From NCBI GenBank assembly GCA_045862995.1, contig BTVX01000001.1:186001-250000 (forward strand): DNA of 64,000 bases, read 5' to 3'. The notes beneath the pieces were generated by a model. The model had not been told where the DNA came from, did not search any database, and saw only the letters and a program-made list of their open reading frames with translations. This document shows, piece after piece, positions 42,215 to 51,083 of the stretch; position 1 is the stretch's first letter; each line of letters starts with the position of its first letter. Position numbers and translations under genes: made by a program. The stretch comes from UBA2387 sp019454665 (lineage in GTDB: Bacteria > Armatimonadota > Fimbriimonadia > Fimbriimonadales > Fimbriimonadaceae).

Positions 42215-43185
42215 CGGTCGGCCAAGAGCGACTGGCGGATCGAGTTTGCGTTGTAGTTGATCATCGCCATGTACGTGTGCGCTCCCTGCGCTTTGGTGCC
42301 CATGGCGTCCGAGAAGAGCGGATCGCCGACGCCGACGTTCCAACCGCGTGCACGGGCGCCCTGCACCAAACTCTGCACGTTCTTTTCGCTCACCGACGTT
42401 TCCACGAAAACCGAGGGGATCTTGCGCTCGACGATGAGGTCCACCAGATCGTTGATTTCCTTCAGTCCAGCCTCGGACTCGGTGCTGATGCCCTGAATCC
42501 CGCGAACCTCCAAGCCGTAGGCGCGTCCCCAGTAGGCGAACGCGTCGTGAGCCGTGATGAGCACTCGCCGGTCCTTGGGGATTTCGGCCATGACGGTCCG
42601 AACGTAGTCGTCCAACTGGCTCAAACCGAACGCGTAATCCTCGGCGTTGGCCTTGAAGAAGTCCGCGCTCTCGGGGTCGATCTCGGAGAGCCAATCGGCG
42701 ATCGGGCCGAGCGCCTCGCTGAAGAGTTTCACGTCGAACCAGACGTGCGGATCGTAGGTCGGCTTGCCCCCGATCTCGCCTACTTGGATGAGTCGGCTTT
42801 GCGGCAGCGTCTCGGCGACGGCCAGTGTCGGCTTCTTCTTGGCCATGGACTCGAGGACTTCGCCCATCTTGCCCTCGAGGTGCAAACCGTTGTACGCGAT
42901 GCCGACGGCTTCGCCGAGCTTGCGCACGTCGTCGGGAGACGCCTTGTACAGATGCGGGTCGGTCCCTGGGCCCATCAAGACCTCGATGAACACGCGGTCG
43001 CGCCCGACACCTTTCACCAAGTCGCCGATCATGGCGGTGGTGACGGTGATCTTGATCGGGTACATGCCGTCCCATCCACCCACGCGCGGAGGCCGAGAGT
43101 CGCAAGCGGTCGCCAACAGACAGGCGACGGCCAAGCATCCTGCCGCAAGACGACGCAACCATGCCAAGGCGCAAGTTTGACCCAT
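42211..43185 (-). CDS. Mn/Zn-binding lipoprotein of the ABC importer
   Basis: A 324-residue cluster A-I metal-binding protein. The signal ends in a lipobox (LLATAC, Cys28). Metal ligands are visible as His in GTDPHLYKAS, His in YDPHVWFDV, Glu in VFVETSVSE and Asp in GDPLFSDAMG. The lack of a His-rich loop suggests manganese or iron more than zinc, but sight cannot settle it. It leads the four-gene importer and starts 22 bases behind holA; no separate metal-regulator box is evident in that gap. Confidence 0.93.
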   Translation of the reverse strand: MGQTCALAWLRRLAAGCLAVACLLATACDSRPPRVGGWDGMYPIKITVTTAMIGDLVKGVGRDRVFIEVLMGPGTDPHLYKASPDDVRKLGEAVGIAYNGLHLEGKMGEVLESMAKKKPTLAVAETLPQSRLIQVGEIGGKPTYDPHVWFDVKLFSEALGPIADWLSEIDPESADFFKANAEDYAFGLSQLDDYVRTVMAEIPKDRRVLITAHDAFAYWGRAYGLEVRGIQGISTESEAGLKEINDLVDLIVERKIPSVFVETSVSEKNVQSLVQGARARGWNVGVGDPLFSDAMGTKAQGAHTYMAMINYNANSIRQSLLADR

Positions 43186-43207
43186 GTTCTCATTATTGTA
43201 GCACAGG

Positions 43208-44305
43208 CTACAACCTGGAGTTGCGCTGACGGCGAGCCGCCAGTTCGCGATTCATGGCCAAACACATCCGCTCGACCGTCTCGACCGTGTCCACCGAGGG
43301 CAGAATGCCCTTGATCGAGGCATCGGCGTCCGAAAGCAGGGCGAAGCACCGCGCCAGACCGTCCAAATCCACGTGGCGGGCCGATTCGAACGCCTTTTTC
43401 TCGGCCCACGAAGATAGCGAGCCCAAGCCCTTGGAGGGCCAACTGCGCTGAACTTCGGGGGGTGCGGATTTGGCCGAATAGGCCCCGGCATCGAGGCAGA
43501 CCCGCGCCTGCCAGACCGTTCGCAACTGCGCCGAAAGGCGCGGTAGGACGGACCGAAAGGCGGCATCCTGGGGCGACTTGTGCGAGGAGAGGAATCCCTG
43601 CAACTCGCGGATCGTGGTTCCTGGCGCCCCGGTGAACACGGCCTCCACCAACTTCCAGATGCTCCATTCGGGGGACGCGATCACGACTTCTCGCAAGTCG
43701 TTCTCCGTGATCCGGTCGGCCCGACCGACGTAGAGGACCACCTTCTCGGCTTCCTCGGTGGCCCGGGTCATGTTGTTACCGACCATCTCGGCCAACAACT
43801 GGCACGTCTTGCTGGTGACCTGCTTGCCCGCTTGCTTGAACACGTCCTGGACGATGGCGCTCACGGCGCTGGTGTCAATGGTGGGGTTGAACACGTAGGC
43901 GCCGCCCTTCGTGGCCACCTCCGTCCACTCTTTGCGGTTGCGGTCGTGCGTCTTCTGCTTGTCGTCGTCGCCTTGCTCGTCGTCGGCGACCAAGACGAGC
44001 AGACCCGTCGGGGCCAGTTTCTTGAGCATCGCTGCGACGTCGCCCGAATCCTTGGGTCGGCCGGCGCGGAGCAGGTTGCGGATCAACACGACGCGGCGTT
44101 CAGAGAGAAACGGCGCAGTCCCGGCCTCGGCGATCCAGACGGGCAGCGGACGCTCGTCGCCGTGAATCGTGACGATCTCCTCGGCATCTTCGCCAAGCGC
44201 CTCGCGGAAGGCGTCCAGAGCCGCATCTCGGAGATAGCCTTCGTTCGACGCGATCATCACGCACGTGTGCGCGAGTGCCTTCTTGACATCGAACTGGGCT
44301 TTCAT
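43208..44305 (-). CDS. holA: DNA polymerase III delta subunit
   Basis: A 365-residue clamp-loader subunit that opens the beta clamp (DnaN, also in this window). The N-terminal AAA+-like fold lacks a working P-loop, as expected for delta. Recognisable segments are APFLSERRVVLIRNLL, GLLVLVADD, the domain 2 stretch SKTCQLLAEMVGNNMTRATEEAEKVVLY and the C-terminal collar helices. ATG 44305 overlaps the transglutaminase stop as ATGA. Its place between an envelope operon and a metal importer is unusual. Confidence 0.9.
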   Translation of the reverse strand: MKAQFDVKKALAHTCVMIASNEGYLRDAALDAFREALGEDAEEIVTIHGDERPLPVWIAEAGTAPFLSERRVVLIRNLLRAGRPKDSGDVAAMLKKLAPTGLLVLVADDEQGDDDKQKTHDRNRKEWTEVATKGGAYVFNPTIDTSAVSAIVQDVFKQAGKQVTSKTCQLLAEMVGNNMTRATEEAEKVVLYVGRADRITENDLREVVIASPEWSIWKLVEAVFTGAPGTTIRELQGFLSSHKSPQDAAFRSVLPRLSAQLRTVWQARVCLDAGAYSAKSAPPEVQRSWPSKGLGSLSSWAEKKAFESARHVDLDGLARCFALLSDADASIKGILPSVDTVETVERMCLAMNRELAARRQRNSRL

Positions 44306-46380
44306 GAACGACCTTTCGACCAACGCCGCAACGTTTCGCGCCACTGGGCGACCGCTTCCGGCGTGGGTTCGTCGCGACCGAACAGGGCTCGCTCCAGGTC
44401 TCGGTTCAGGTCCTGAGCCGAAGCAAACCGCTCGCCCAGTTTGGGCCGCACCACTTCAAGATACTCGCTCGGCGTCTGCGAAAGCCTCTTGGGAACATCG
44501 GTCGCGTCGCGAATCGAGCGGACGAAGCCGCGGTACAGGCGGCGGATTTCTTCGCGGGGCTTTGGCGCGGGCAAGAGCTTGACGCCGTACTTGAACCAAA
44601 GCACGCGCCCGACGAAGCCAAGAACCGCAAGGCCCACCAACACAAAAACGGCCCTTGCCCAGAGTTGTTCGTGCCACGGTCGGTTGTCTACGGCCTCGCC
44701 TCGGCCCGCGCCCTCGACTTGAGTGGCGCCCTCGGTGGCATCGAACACCACCCAGCCGTGCCCTTCGAAGAACAACTCGGCCCATGCGTGGTAGTCGGCC
44801 TGCAGCACGACGTAGCGACCCTGTTCGTCGCGCTGGCCCGACGTCGGGTAGTAGCCGATCACGTAGCGGGCGGGGATGCCCACGGACCTGGCCATCTGGA
44901 CCATGGCGCTCGCGAACAGGTCGCAGTAGCCTTCCTGCGTGTCGAACAAGACGGTGGCCACTGGGTCGCGGTCGGCGGGAACGGCGGGCGCCTTGAGGTT
45001 GTAGCGGACGCGCCGCTCGATCTCGCGCTTGACGGCCAACGCCTTCTCGTAGTCGGTCTCCGCACTGGCCGCGACGTTCTGCGCCAGCTCGCGCACCTGG
45101 GGGTCAATGCCCGCCGTTTCGTAGGACGGGGTCAGGCCGCTGGGCGGCGCGTCGGGCACCTTGGTCGGTGTGCCTTGCGCGATCAGCGCGCGTCCCGCGA
45201 CGTCTTTCACGGGCCCGCCCCGCTCGGCGATCCCCACCGTTCCATCCGCGCGGGGTCGGAACTTGGACCGCTCGACCTCAAGGCCGATCACCTCCCCCGG
45301 CACGGGCAGCGAGTCCAAAGGAGCCAAGAGGCTGATGCGGAAATCCTCGATCCGAGAGTTGAGGCGCCTGGCACGATGCTGGAACCCTTGCACGGGGATC
45401 TCGAACTGGCCGTTACGGCTCTCCCACTGGTCGCCGCCATCAGCGGCCGAGGCGCGTCGCGTCCAGCCGCGCCCGTTGTAGACGTTGTAGGTCTGGGTTC
45501 GGAGGTACATCGGCTCGCTGAGTTCTGCGGTCAGCACCGGCGTCTGCGAGAGGCTGGTGGGTCCCTGCCCCACGCGGACCGAGTCCGACTCCGCACCCAA
45601 GCCCAACGGGTTGCCGGGGAGGGCGCGGCTCTGCGGCACCTGAATCCGAACGAAGCCCGAGATGTCCTTCACGCTCGATTGGATGACCGGTGCGCCAAGC
45701 AGGCTGAGGACGATGATCACCGCGGCCGAGGCGAGCCCCCATTCCGGTCCGGCCATCCACCGCCACGGGCCCTCTTTGAGCCGCTGGTTCGCCTTGCCCA
45801 GGTTCCCCACCAACTCGTGACGCTGCATATCCAGGCCCGCGAAGCCGGAGGCCGCCGCCCGAGCGAGCATGACCCGACGGTGGGCGCGGGCGAACAACGT
45901 GGCCACGCACAACAAGAACACGAAGAACAGGATCGTCGAGTTCGAGTAGGTGTCCCAGCACCCGACCAAGCCGAATAGGGCGATGCTGGGCACGGCCTGG
46001 AACAACAGGGTCGAGTCGCTCCACAGCGCAAAACTGCCCAGCAACATCATCCAGCAGAGGGCGTTGGCGATGAGCAGAGGCCTCGAAAAGCCGTCGTCGG
46101 GCAGGAGTGCGTTCAACTCGTTCGTGTAGAAGATGGCCACGATGGCGAGCACCGCGTAGAGCCAACCATCCATCCGGCCCGCCCCCGCCGCCAGGGGTCG
46201 GTGTAGGAGCATGCTGGCCATCGTGCCGATGGCGATGCCGATCACGAAGAACCAGCCGATGCCCGGGCTGGAGACGCCCATGCCCGCCGAGTACGCGGCG
46301 AGCGCGGCGGCAAGCCCCGACAGCAGATAGTCCCCAGTCGTGATCTGGCTCTCGATGGGTTCGGCCACACGAGCTTTCAC
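44302..46380 (-). CDS. Transglutaminase-like membrane protein (TgpA type)
   Basis: A 692-residue protein. About six N-terminal helices (20-175) and another near 215-235 precede a large periplasmic part. The transglutaminase-like cysteine protease core (about 440-560) has the catalytic triad in EGYCDLFASAM (Cys), DYHAWAELFFEGHGW (His) and VVFDATEG (Asp). A further helix (about 580-600) and a cytoplasmic C-terminal domain follow. It starts at GTG 46380, overlapping the DUF58 stop as GTGA. The trio MoxR-DUF58-TgpA is widespread; its exact job is unclear, probably envelope protein maturation. Confidence 0.92.
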   Translation of the reverse strand: MKARVAEPIESQITTGDYLLSGLAAALAAYSAGMGVSSPGIGWFFVIGIAIGTMASMLLHRPLAAGAGRMDGWLYAVLAIVAIFYTNELNALLPDDGFSRPLLIANALCWMMLLGSFALWSDSTLLFQAVPSIALFGLVGCWDTYSNSTILFFVFLLCVATLFARAHRRVMLARAAASGFAGLDMQRHELVGNLGKANQRLKEGPWRWMAGPEWGLASAAVIIVLSLLGAPVIQSSVKDISGFVRIQVPQSRALPGNPLGLGAESDSVRVGQGPTSLSQTPVLTAELSEPMYLRTQTYNVYNGRGWTRRASAADGGDQWESRNGQFEIPVQGFQHRARRLNSRIEDFRISLLAPLDSLPVPGEVIGLEVERSKFRPRADGTVGIAERGGPVKDVAGRALIAQGTPTKVPDAPPSGLTPSYETAGIDPQVRELAQNVAASAETDYEKALAVKREIERRVRYNLKAPAVPADRDPVATVLFDTQEGYCDLFASAMVQMARSVGIPARYVIGYYPTSGQRDEQGRYVVLQADYHAWAELFFEGHGWVVFDATEGATQVEGAGRGEAVDNRPWHEQLWARAVFVLVGLAVLGFVGRVLWFKYGVKLLPAPKPREEIRRLYRGFVRSIRDATDVPKRLSQTPSEYLEVVRPKLGERFASAQDLNRDLERALFGRDEPTPEAVAQWRETLRRWSKGRS

Positions 46381-47585
46381 GCCGACGCCTCCTGGCTCTC
46401 CAAAGGGTACGGCAACACCGAAGGGCTCATGCCTCCGGACTGCAACCGCAGGATGTTCTCCTCGCTGGCGGCGCTCTCACCGTATCGCACACCACCCGCC
46501 ACCGAGGCATCGTATAGGAGGGGCCACACTTGGATGTTGCGAGATCGCAAGGCGTGGGTCGCCGACACCAGGCCCGGATCGGCCAAGGCGAGAAACAAGA
46601 ACGCCACGGCTCCCGTGGCAATGCGCGGCGCCAGCTCGGTCAGTTCCTGCGCCAGCGAGCGCGCATCGTTCGCCTCCAGTTCGGCCAGCAGGTGAAGGAT
46701 CTGACGGTACCGCTCATGCGGTGCCAGCGTCTTGGGTTGGTCTTCCAATTGCGGCAACTCGAGTTTGGCGCCTTCGCGCAGGAAGCGCTCGGCGAGATAC
46801 GCGGCGTGTCCGCACATCGCGTCGAGGGTAGTGGCACCGAGCGGACCGACCTCGGATCCTCTCGACCGCTGGAACAAGAACACCACCGAGGCGTTCGATC
46901 CCGTCTCGAACTCGCGCACCAGCAGGCGTCCCGCACGGGCGCTGCTTCGCCAGTGAACGAACCGGAGCGAATCGCCGTGGATGTACTCCCGAACGCCATA
47001 GGGCTCGATGCCAGGACCCCGCGACAATCCCGAAGTCAAGTCGTTGAGTCCCCAACCCGCGCCTACGGGAAGGTCCACGCTGACCGGAATCGGGGCCGGC
47101 AGGACCAGCATCTCGGCGGGCTCGGTCTCGTAGTCCCGGGTCATGGTGACCAAGCCAAGCGCATCGGTCCCCGAAACCTGGACGCCCTTCCACGAGTGCT
47201 TGCCGCGCCTCATCGGGCGAAACTGGTACTGGGTGCGGATGGGTTGGTCCGCAGAAGGAGCGATCGGCAGACTGGGCGTCACCGACCGCGCCCCGATCTT
47301 CGCGCCGAGGTTGTCGCGCACCGTGATGAGCGGGCGGCGGATGCGCAGGTCGCTTCCGACCAGAATCTCGACCTGGATGCGCTCGCCTTGGATGGCCGTC
47401 TCGGGCACGATCCGCTCGAACTGAAGCCCCCGCACCGAGAGCCACGCTTGAAGGCGCGACGCGGCGAGGGTCAGGATCATGGCCGTGCACATGTAGAACA
47501 GGGCGGCCGACCCCAGCATGATGGCGACCATCAGCAAAAACAACGCCGACGCAGTGATCGTCAGGCCCGCAATGCGGCTCATCAT
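46377..47585 (-). CDS. DUF58 domain protein
   Basis: A 402-residue protein with two N-terminal helices (about 8-48), a beta-rich segment, and the DUF58 core with GIEPYGVREYIHGDSLRFVHWRSSARAGRLLVREFE, the family hallmark, at about residue 195. The C-terminal part is von Willebrand A-like. It is the usual partner of MoxR ATPases and transglutaminase-like proteins, both of which flank it here. Function inside the complex is not known. Confidence 0.92.
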   Translation of the reverse strand: MMSRIAGLTITASALFLLMVAIMLGSAALFYMCTAMILTLAASRLQAWLSVRGLQFERIVPETAIQGERIQVEILVGSDLRIRRPLITVRDNLGAKIGARSVTPSLPIAPSADQPIRTQYQFRPMRRGKHSWKGVQVSGTDALGLVTMTRDYETEPAEMLVLPAPIPVSVDLPVGAGWGLNDLTSGLSRGPGIEPYGVREYIHGDSLRFVHWRSSARAGRLLVREFETGSNASVVFLFQRSRGSEVGPLGATTLDAMCGHAAYLAERFLREGAKLELPQLEDQPKTLAPHERYRQILHLLAELEANDARSLAQELTELAPRIATGAVAFLFLALADPGLVSATHALRSRNIQVWPLLYDASVAGGVRYGESAASEENILRLQSGGMSPSVLPYPLESQEASA

Positions 47586-47616
47586 CGCTCAGCCACCTCC
47601 TGAGAGTGCTCCGCCA

Positions 47617-48591
47617 TCAAACGGGCACCGGAGCGGCGACCGACTCGACCAGATCGCCGATGATGTCTTCCGCGGTGACGCCGCGCGCCCGCGACTCGCC
47701 TCGGGGAATCACACGGTGCGCCAAAACCGCCACGGCCAGTTCCTTCACCTCGTCGGGGCGAACGTAGTCGCTGCCGTCCATCGCGGCCTTGGCCTGGGCG
47801 GCGCGCATCAGGTGCAGCGATCCGCGCGGCGAGGCGCCCATCGCGAGCAGGCCGCTCGACCGAGTGGTCTGCACGATGTCCACGATGTACTGTCGCACGC
47901 TTTCGTGGACGAAGACGTTCTTGACTTCCTTTTGGAGTGCGAGGATGTCCGCGAGCGTGGCCACGACGCCCACACGGTCGAGCGGGTTCTCGCTCACACG
48001 CTCGGCGAGGATTTCCACTTCGTTTTCCTTCGAGGGGTAGCCGATGGCGACGCGCATGAAGAAGCGGTCCATCTGCGCTTCGGGCAGCGGGTACGTGCCC
48101 GTGAGTTCGACCGAGTTCTGCGTCGCGATGACGAAGAAGGGTTCGGGCAAGCGGCGCGTGACGCCGTCGCTGGTGACCTGGCGCTCTTCCATGGCCTCCA
48201 GCAGGGCCGATTGGGTTTTGGGCGTGGCGCGGTTGATCTCGTCCGCGAGCACCACGTTGCCGAACACGGGACCGGGCCGAAACTCGAATTCGGTGGACTT
48301 CTGGTTGAAGATGCTCGAGCCCGTGATGTCGGCGGGCAGAAGGTCGGGCGTGAACTGGATGCGTCGGAACTCGCCGCCGATGCTCTGCGCCAGCGCCTTG
48401 GCCAGGGTGGTCTTGCCGACGCCGGGAATGTCTTCGATGAGCAGGTGCCCCCCCGAGAGCAGGGCGATGACGGCGTCCTGGACGGTCTCTCTCTTGCCCA
48501 CGATGGCTTTCTCGACTTCCTGAACGATGCGGTTGGCGGTCTCGGTGAGTTGGGACAAGCTGGAGGACTCGTGGGTCATCGTCGTCATCAT
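47617..48591 (-). CDS. MoxR family AAA+ ATPase
   Basis: A 324-residue AAA+ chaperone-like ATPase. Walker A lies in IEDIPGVGKTTLAKALA (about residue 55), Walker B and sensor motifs in NVVLADEINRATPKTQSALLEAMEE, sensor 1 in FFVIATQNSVE and the Arg finger region in PLPEAQMDRFFMRV. It heads the moxR-DUF58-transglutaminase unit, 31 bases before DUF58. Several ATG codons lie at the start; 48591 is the first. The divergent 158-base gap to the ROK gene holds the ROK -10 box and no clear moxR promoter. Confidence 0.94.
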   Translation of the reverse strand: MMTTMTHESSSLSQLTETANRIVQEVEKAIVGKRETVQDAVIALLSGGHLLIEDIPGVGKTTLAKALAQSIGGEFRRIQFTPDLLPADITGSSIFNQKSTEFEFRPGPVFGNVVLADEINRATPKTQSALLEAMEERQVTSDGVTRRLPEPFFVIATQNSVELTGTYPLPEAQMDRFFMRVAIGYPSKENEVEILAERVSENPLDRVGVVATLADILALQKEVKNVFVHESVRQYIVDIVQTTRSSGLLAMGASPRGSLHLMRAAQAKAAMDGSDYVRPDEVKELAVAVLAHRVIPRGESRARGVTAEDIIGDLVESVAAPVPV

Positions 48592-48736
48592 ATCGCCTAC
48601 TGAGACGCCAAAACCCGCCCGAAGGTCTGATTCCGGTCGTCAATGTCGTATCTATATGCTTGCAAGGGCGCGTAAGTTCCTTGAAGGGCCGCGGTGGTCC
48701 CAAGGTCACGCGCCATCGCGAGGGCCGCGATCCGGA

Positions 48737-48742
48737 TAGAAT
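48737..48742 (+). promoter_or_regulatory. -10 box, leaderless promoter of the ROK gene
   Basis: TAGAAT 7 bases before ATG 48750, without a ribosome site. Confidence 0.55.
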
Positions 48743-48749
48743 CGGGTCA

Positions 48750-49775
48750 ATGACCGATCTTGTCGTCGGCGTGGACTTGGGCGGCACCAACGTGCGCGCC
48801 TGTGTCTACGATCCGCAAGGCGAACCCGCCACCGAAGCCTTCAGCCAACCCTCGCGCGCCCAGGAAGGCGTCGAGCCCGTTTTGGACGCGCTGGCCGAGG
48901 TGATCCAACGCGCCATCGCCACCGCACCCGAACATCCCCGGGCCGTCGGCATCGCGATTCCTGGCCACATTGACAACGCCACAGGCGTCGTGCGTTGGGC
49001 GCCCAACTTCGGCAAGACCGTGGACGGCGTGTTTCGGTATTGGCTTGACGTGCCCATCCGCGAGCCGCTTCAGCGGCGGATCGCCCAGCCCATCGCGATG
49101 GACAACGACGCCAACATGGCTGCGCTGGGCGAGTACCGGTTCGGCACGGGCCGGAATCAGGCTCGCGGGCTGGTCATGTTCACCCTGGGAACAGGCGTGG
49201 GCGGCGGCGTGGTGCTCGCGCCGCAGTGCGTTTTGGGCGATGCGCGCGGCCCGTTGATCCTCATCGGCGGGAACACGGGCGGCGCCGAACTCGGCCACAT
49301 GTGCATCAACGAGGCGGGCGTCGAGTGCAACGCGGGCACCTACGGGGCGGTCGAGAGCTACTGCCAACGCGACGCCATCATTCGTCGGGCGCAGCACCAA
49401 CTCCGCCGGGGCCGGAAGTCGCTTCTCAACGACTTGTGCGAAGGCGACCTTTCGAAGATCAGTCCACGCCTGATCTCTGAGGCCGCCGCCCAAGGCGACG
49501 AAGTCGCCATCGAAGTGTTCGCGGAGGTCGGTCGGTTTCTGGGGATCGCCATCGCCAACATGATCAACGTGTTCGCGCCCGAGGTGGTCGCCGTGGGCGG
49601 CCAGATCGCCAAGGCGGGCGATTTCATCCTGGGGCCAGCCCGCCAGTCGGCGCGCAAGGTGGCCGTTCCCCAACTCTACGACTTCGCCCAGATCGTGCAA
49701 GCCGAACAGATCGAAGACGCCGGCATGCTGGGCGCGGCGGCCCTGGCCCAGGAGAGCCTGAAATGGAACCGATAG
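48750..49775 (+). CDS. ROK family sugar kinase (glucokinase-like)
   Basis: A 341-residue ROK protein without a DNA-binding domain, so probably a glucokinase or other hexose kinase. The ATP phosphate motif VVGVDLGGTNVRACVYD opens the protein, the catalytic Asp is in AMDNDANMAALGEY and the second nucleotide motif is FTLGTGVGGGVVL. The ROK signature GAELGHMCIN is present, but the usual zinc motif CxCGxxGC is altered to ECNAGTYGAVE, losing its cysteine pattern. It leads a three-gene run with the 40-residue ORF and the AcuC-like gene. Confidence 0.9.
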   Translation: MTDLVVGVDLGGTNVRACVYDPQGEPATEAFSQPSRAQEGVEPVLDALAEVIQRAIATAPEHPRAVGIAIPGHIDNATGVVRWAPNFGKTVDGVFRYWLDVPIREPLQRRIAQPIAMDNDANMAALGEYRFGTGRNQARGLVMFTLGTGVGGGVVLAPQCVLGDARGPLILIGGNTGGAELGHMCINEAGVECNAGTYGAVESYCQRDAIIRRAQHQLRRGRKSLLNDLCEGDLSKISPRLISEAAAQGDEVAIEVFAEVGRFLGIAIANMINVFAPEVVAVGGQIAKAGDFILGPARQSARKVAVPQLYDFAQIVQAEQIEDAGMLGAAALAQESLKWNR

Positions 49776-49885
49776 ACCCCGAAACGCGCGACACGCTGAC
49801 CATGGAGGTCACGGAACTGACCATCGAGGGCGAACGGCGCCTGCTGCTGTTCGAGTTCGCTGAACCCGCGGAACCCGAGGGCTAA
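49763..49885 (+). CDS. 40-residue acidic protein, unknown
   Basis: A short frame that overlaps the ROK stop by 13 bases and ends 7 bases before the AcuC-like gene. GGAGAG lies seven bases before ATG 49763, a better ribosome site than most genes here have. The product starts MEPIDPETRDTL and carries 12 Glu/Asp against few Lys/Arg, ending AEPAEPEG. No signal or membrane segment. Its fit between two coupled genes favours a real small protein; no family is recognised. Confidence 0.55.
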   Translation: MEPIDPETRDTLTMEVTELTIEGERRLLLFEFAEPAEPEG

Positions 49886-49892
49886 GCCGACC

Positions 49893-50981
49893 ATGCTGCC
49901 CAGGTTCTACTACCACCCGCGGATGCTGGGCTACGACTTCGGTCCCCGTCATCCGCTCAAGCCAGAGCGCCTGCGCCGCACGATCGAATTGCTGGAGGCG
50001 CTTGGTCAGACCGAGTTCCTCGACCCGGGGCTTGACGCACGGGACAACGTCTTGCGCGTTCACGACCTCGAGTACGTGGAAGCCGTGGCCCTGATCGGCT
50101 CGGGCATGGCGCCCTCGCAGGGTTTCGAGAGCAAGTTCGGGTTCGGCTCGCTGGACAACCCTTCGTTCCCGGGGGTCTACGAGGCATCGCTGGCCTATTC
50201 GGCCGGGACCGCTGCGGCGGCCCGAGACGTGCTCGGCGGGGCCCCCTTGGCGTTCAACATCTCCGGGGGACTGCACCACGCCCATCGGAACAAGGCCAGC
50301 GGGTTCTGCGTGTTCGACGACCCCGCGATCGCGCTTCACATCCTCCGCGAGCGGTTCGATCGCGTCGCCTACGTGGACATTGACCTGCACCATGGCGACG
50401 GCGTGCAATGGATGTTCTACGACGACCCCAACGTGCTGACGTGCAGCATCCACCAAGAAGGCAGCCGCTTCTTTCCGGGCACGGGCTGGGTCGAGGAATC
50501 CGGCCCCGTGTTCACCAGCGTCAACGCGCCACTCCAGTCGGGGACCACGGGCGATGTTTGGCTCGAAGCGTTCGAGCTTATCGTGATGGACGCGCTGCGC
50601 CGCTTCCAGCCCCAAGCGATCGTGCTGCAAATGGGCACGGACGCGCACGAATACGACCCCCTGGGGGGCCTGCGACTGACCGCACAGGAATGGCTGGAGG
50701 CCGTCCAACGGGTCCGAGACTTCGGCGCCCCCATCGTTGCCGTCGGCGGGGGCGGCTACTGCCTGACCACCGTGCCCCGCATGTGGGTGGCCGCTTGCCT
50801 GACGTTGTCGGGGCTCGAGGCGCCCCAAAACGTGCCCGAACCGCTGGGCACGCGCTGGGGAATGCCCCGGTTCTTCGACGAGGATCTGCCGGAACCCAGG
50901 GGGTCCGGGGCGGCGTACGCACGGAGGGCCATTGATTTCTATCTGAATTCTGTGGCCGGGTTTATCCCGAATCCACACTAG
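49893..50981 (+). CDS. Histone deacetylase family protein (AcuC-like)
   Basis: A 362-residue zinc-dependent deacetylase. The Zn and charge-relay residues are visible: GGLHHAHRNKASGFCVFDD (His-His pair), VAYVDIDLHHGDGVQ (Asp and His ligands) and LQMGTDAHEYDPLGG (Asp ligand), with VGGGGYCL near the end. AcuC-type enzymes remove acetyl groups from Lys, classically from acetyl-CoA synthetase; others act on polyamines or small amides. An acsA gene lies 37 kb away, which allows but does not show such a pairing. Confidence 0.9.
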   Translation: MLPRFYYHPRMLGYDFGPRHPLKPERLRRTIELLEALGQTEFLDPGLDARDNVLRVHDLEYVEAVALIGSGMAPSQGFESKFGFGSLDNPSFPGVYEASLAYSAGTAAAARDVLGGAPLAFNISGGLHHAHRNKASGFCVFDDPAIALHILRERFDRVAYVDIDLHHGDGVQWMFYDDPNVLTCSIHQEGSRFFPGTGWVEESGPVFTSVNAPLQSGTTGDVWLEAFELIVMDALRRFQPQAIVLQMGTDAHEYDPLGGLRLTAQEWLEAVQRVRDFGAPIVAVGGGGYCLTTVPRMWVAACLTLSGLEAPQNVPEPLGTRWGMPRFFDEDLPEPRGSGAAYARRAIDFYLNSVAGFIPNPH

Positions 50982-51040
50982 TCTGCGCACAATACGTCAA
51001 ACCCGGTGAATCGAATGACTGGGCGTAAAGCGTCGGATTC

Positions 51041-51046
51041 TAAAAT
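51041..51046 (+). promoter_or_regulatory. -10 box of the HD-GYP gene
   Basis: TAAAAT about 38 bases before GTG 51084. The predicted leader holds GGGGAGG at 51068-51074. The box overlaps an in-frame ATG at 51045, which rules that ATG out as the start. Confidence 0.5.
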
Positions 51047-51083
51047 GACCGAACCACGGCCAAACCCGGGGAGGCGATTGGAT

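Noticed and set aside
43186..43207. Metal-regulator (Fur/MntR) box before the metal-binding lipoprotein
   Set aside because: The A/T-rich 22 bases have only loose similarity to such boxes and no dyad symmetry.
51045..51083. ATG 51045 as the start of the HD-GYP regulator
   Set aside because: It overlaps the TAAAAT -10 box; the downstream GTG has GGGGAGG at good spacing.
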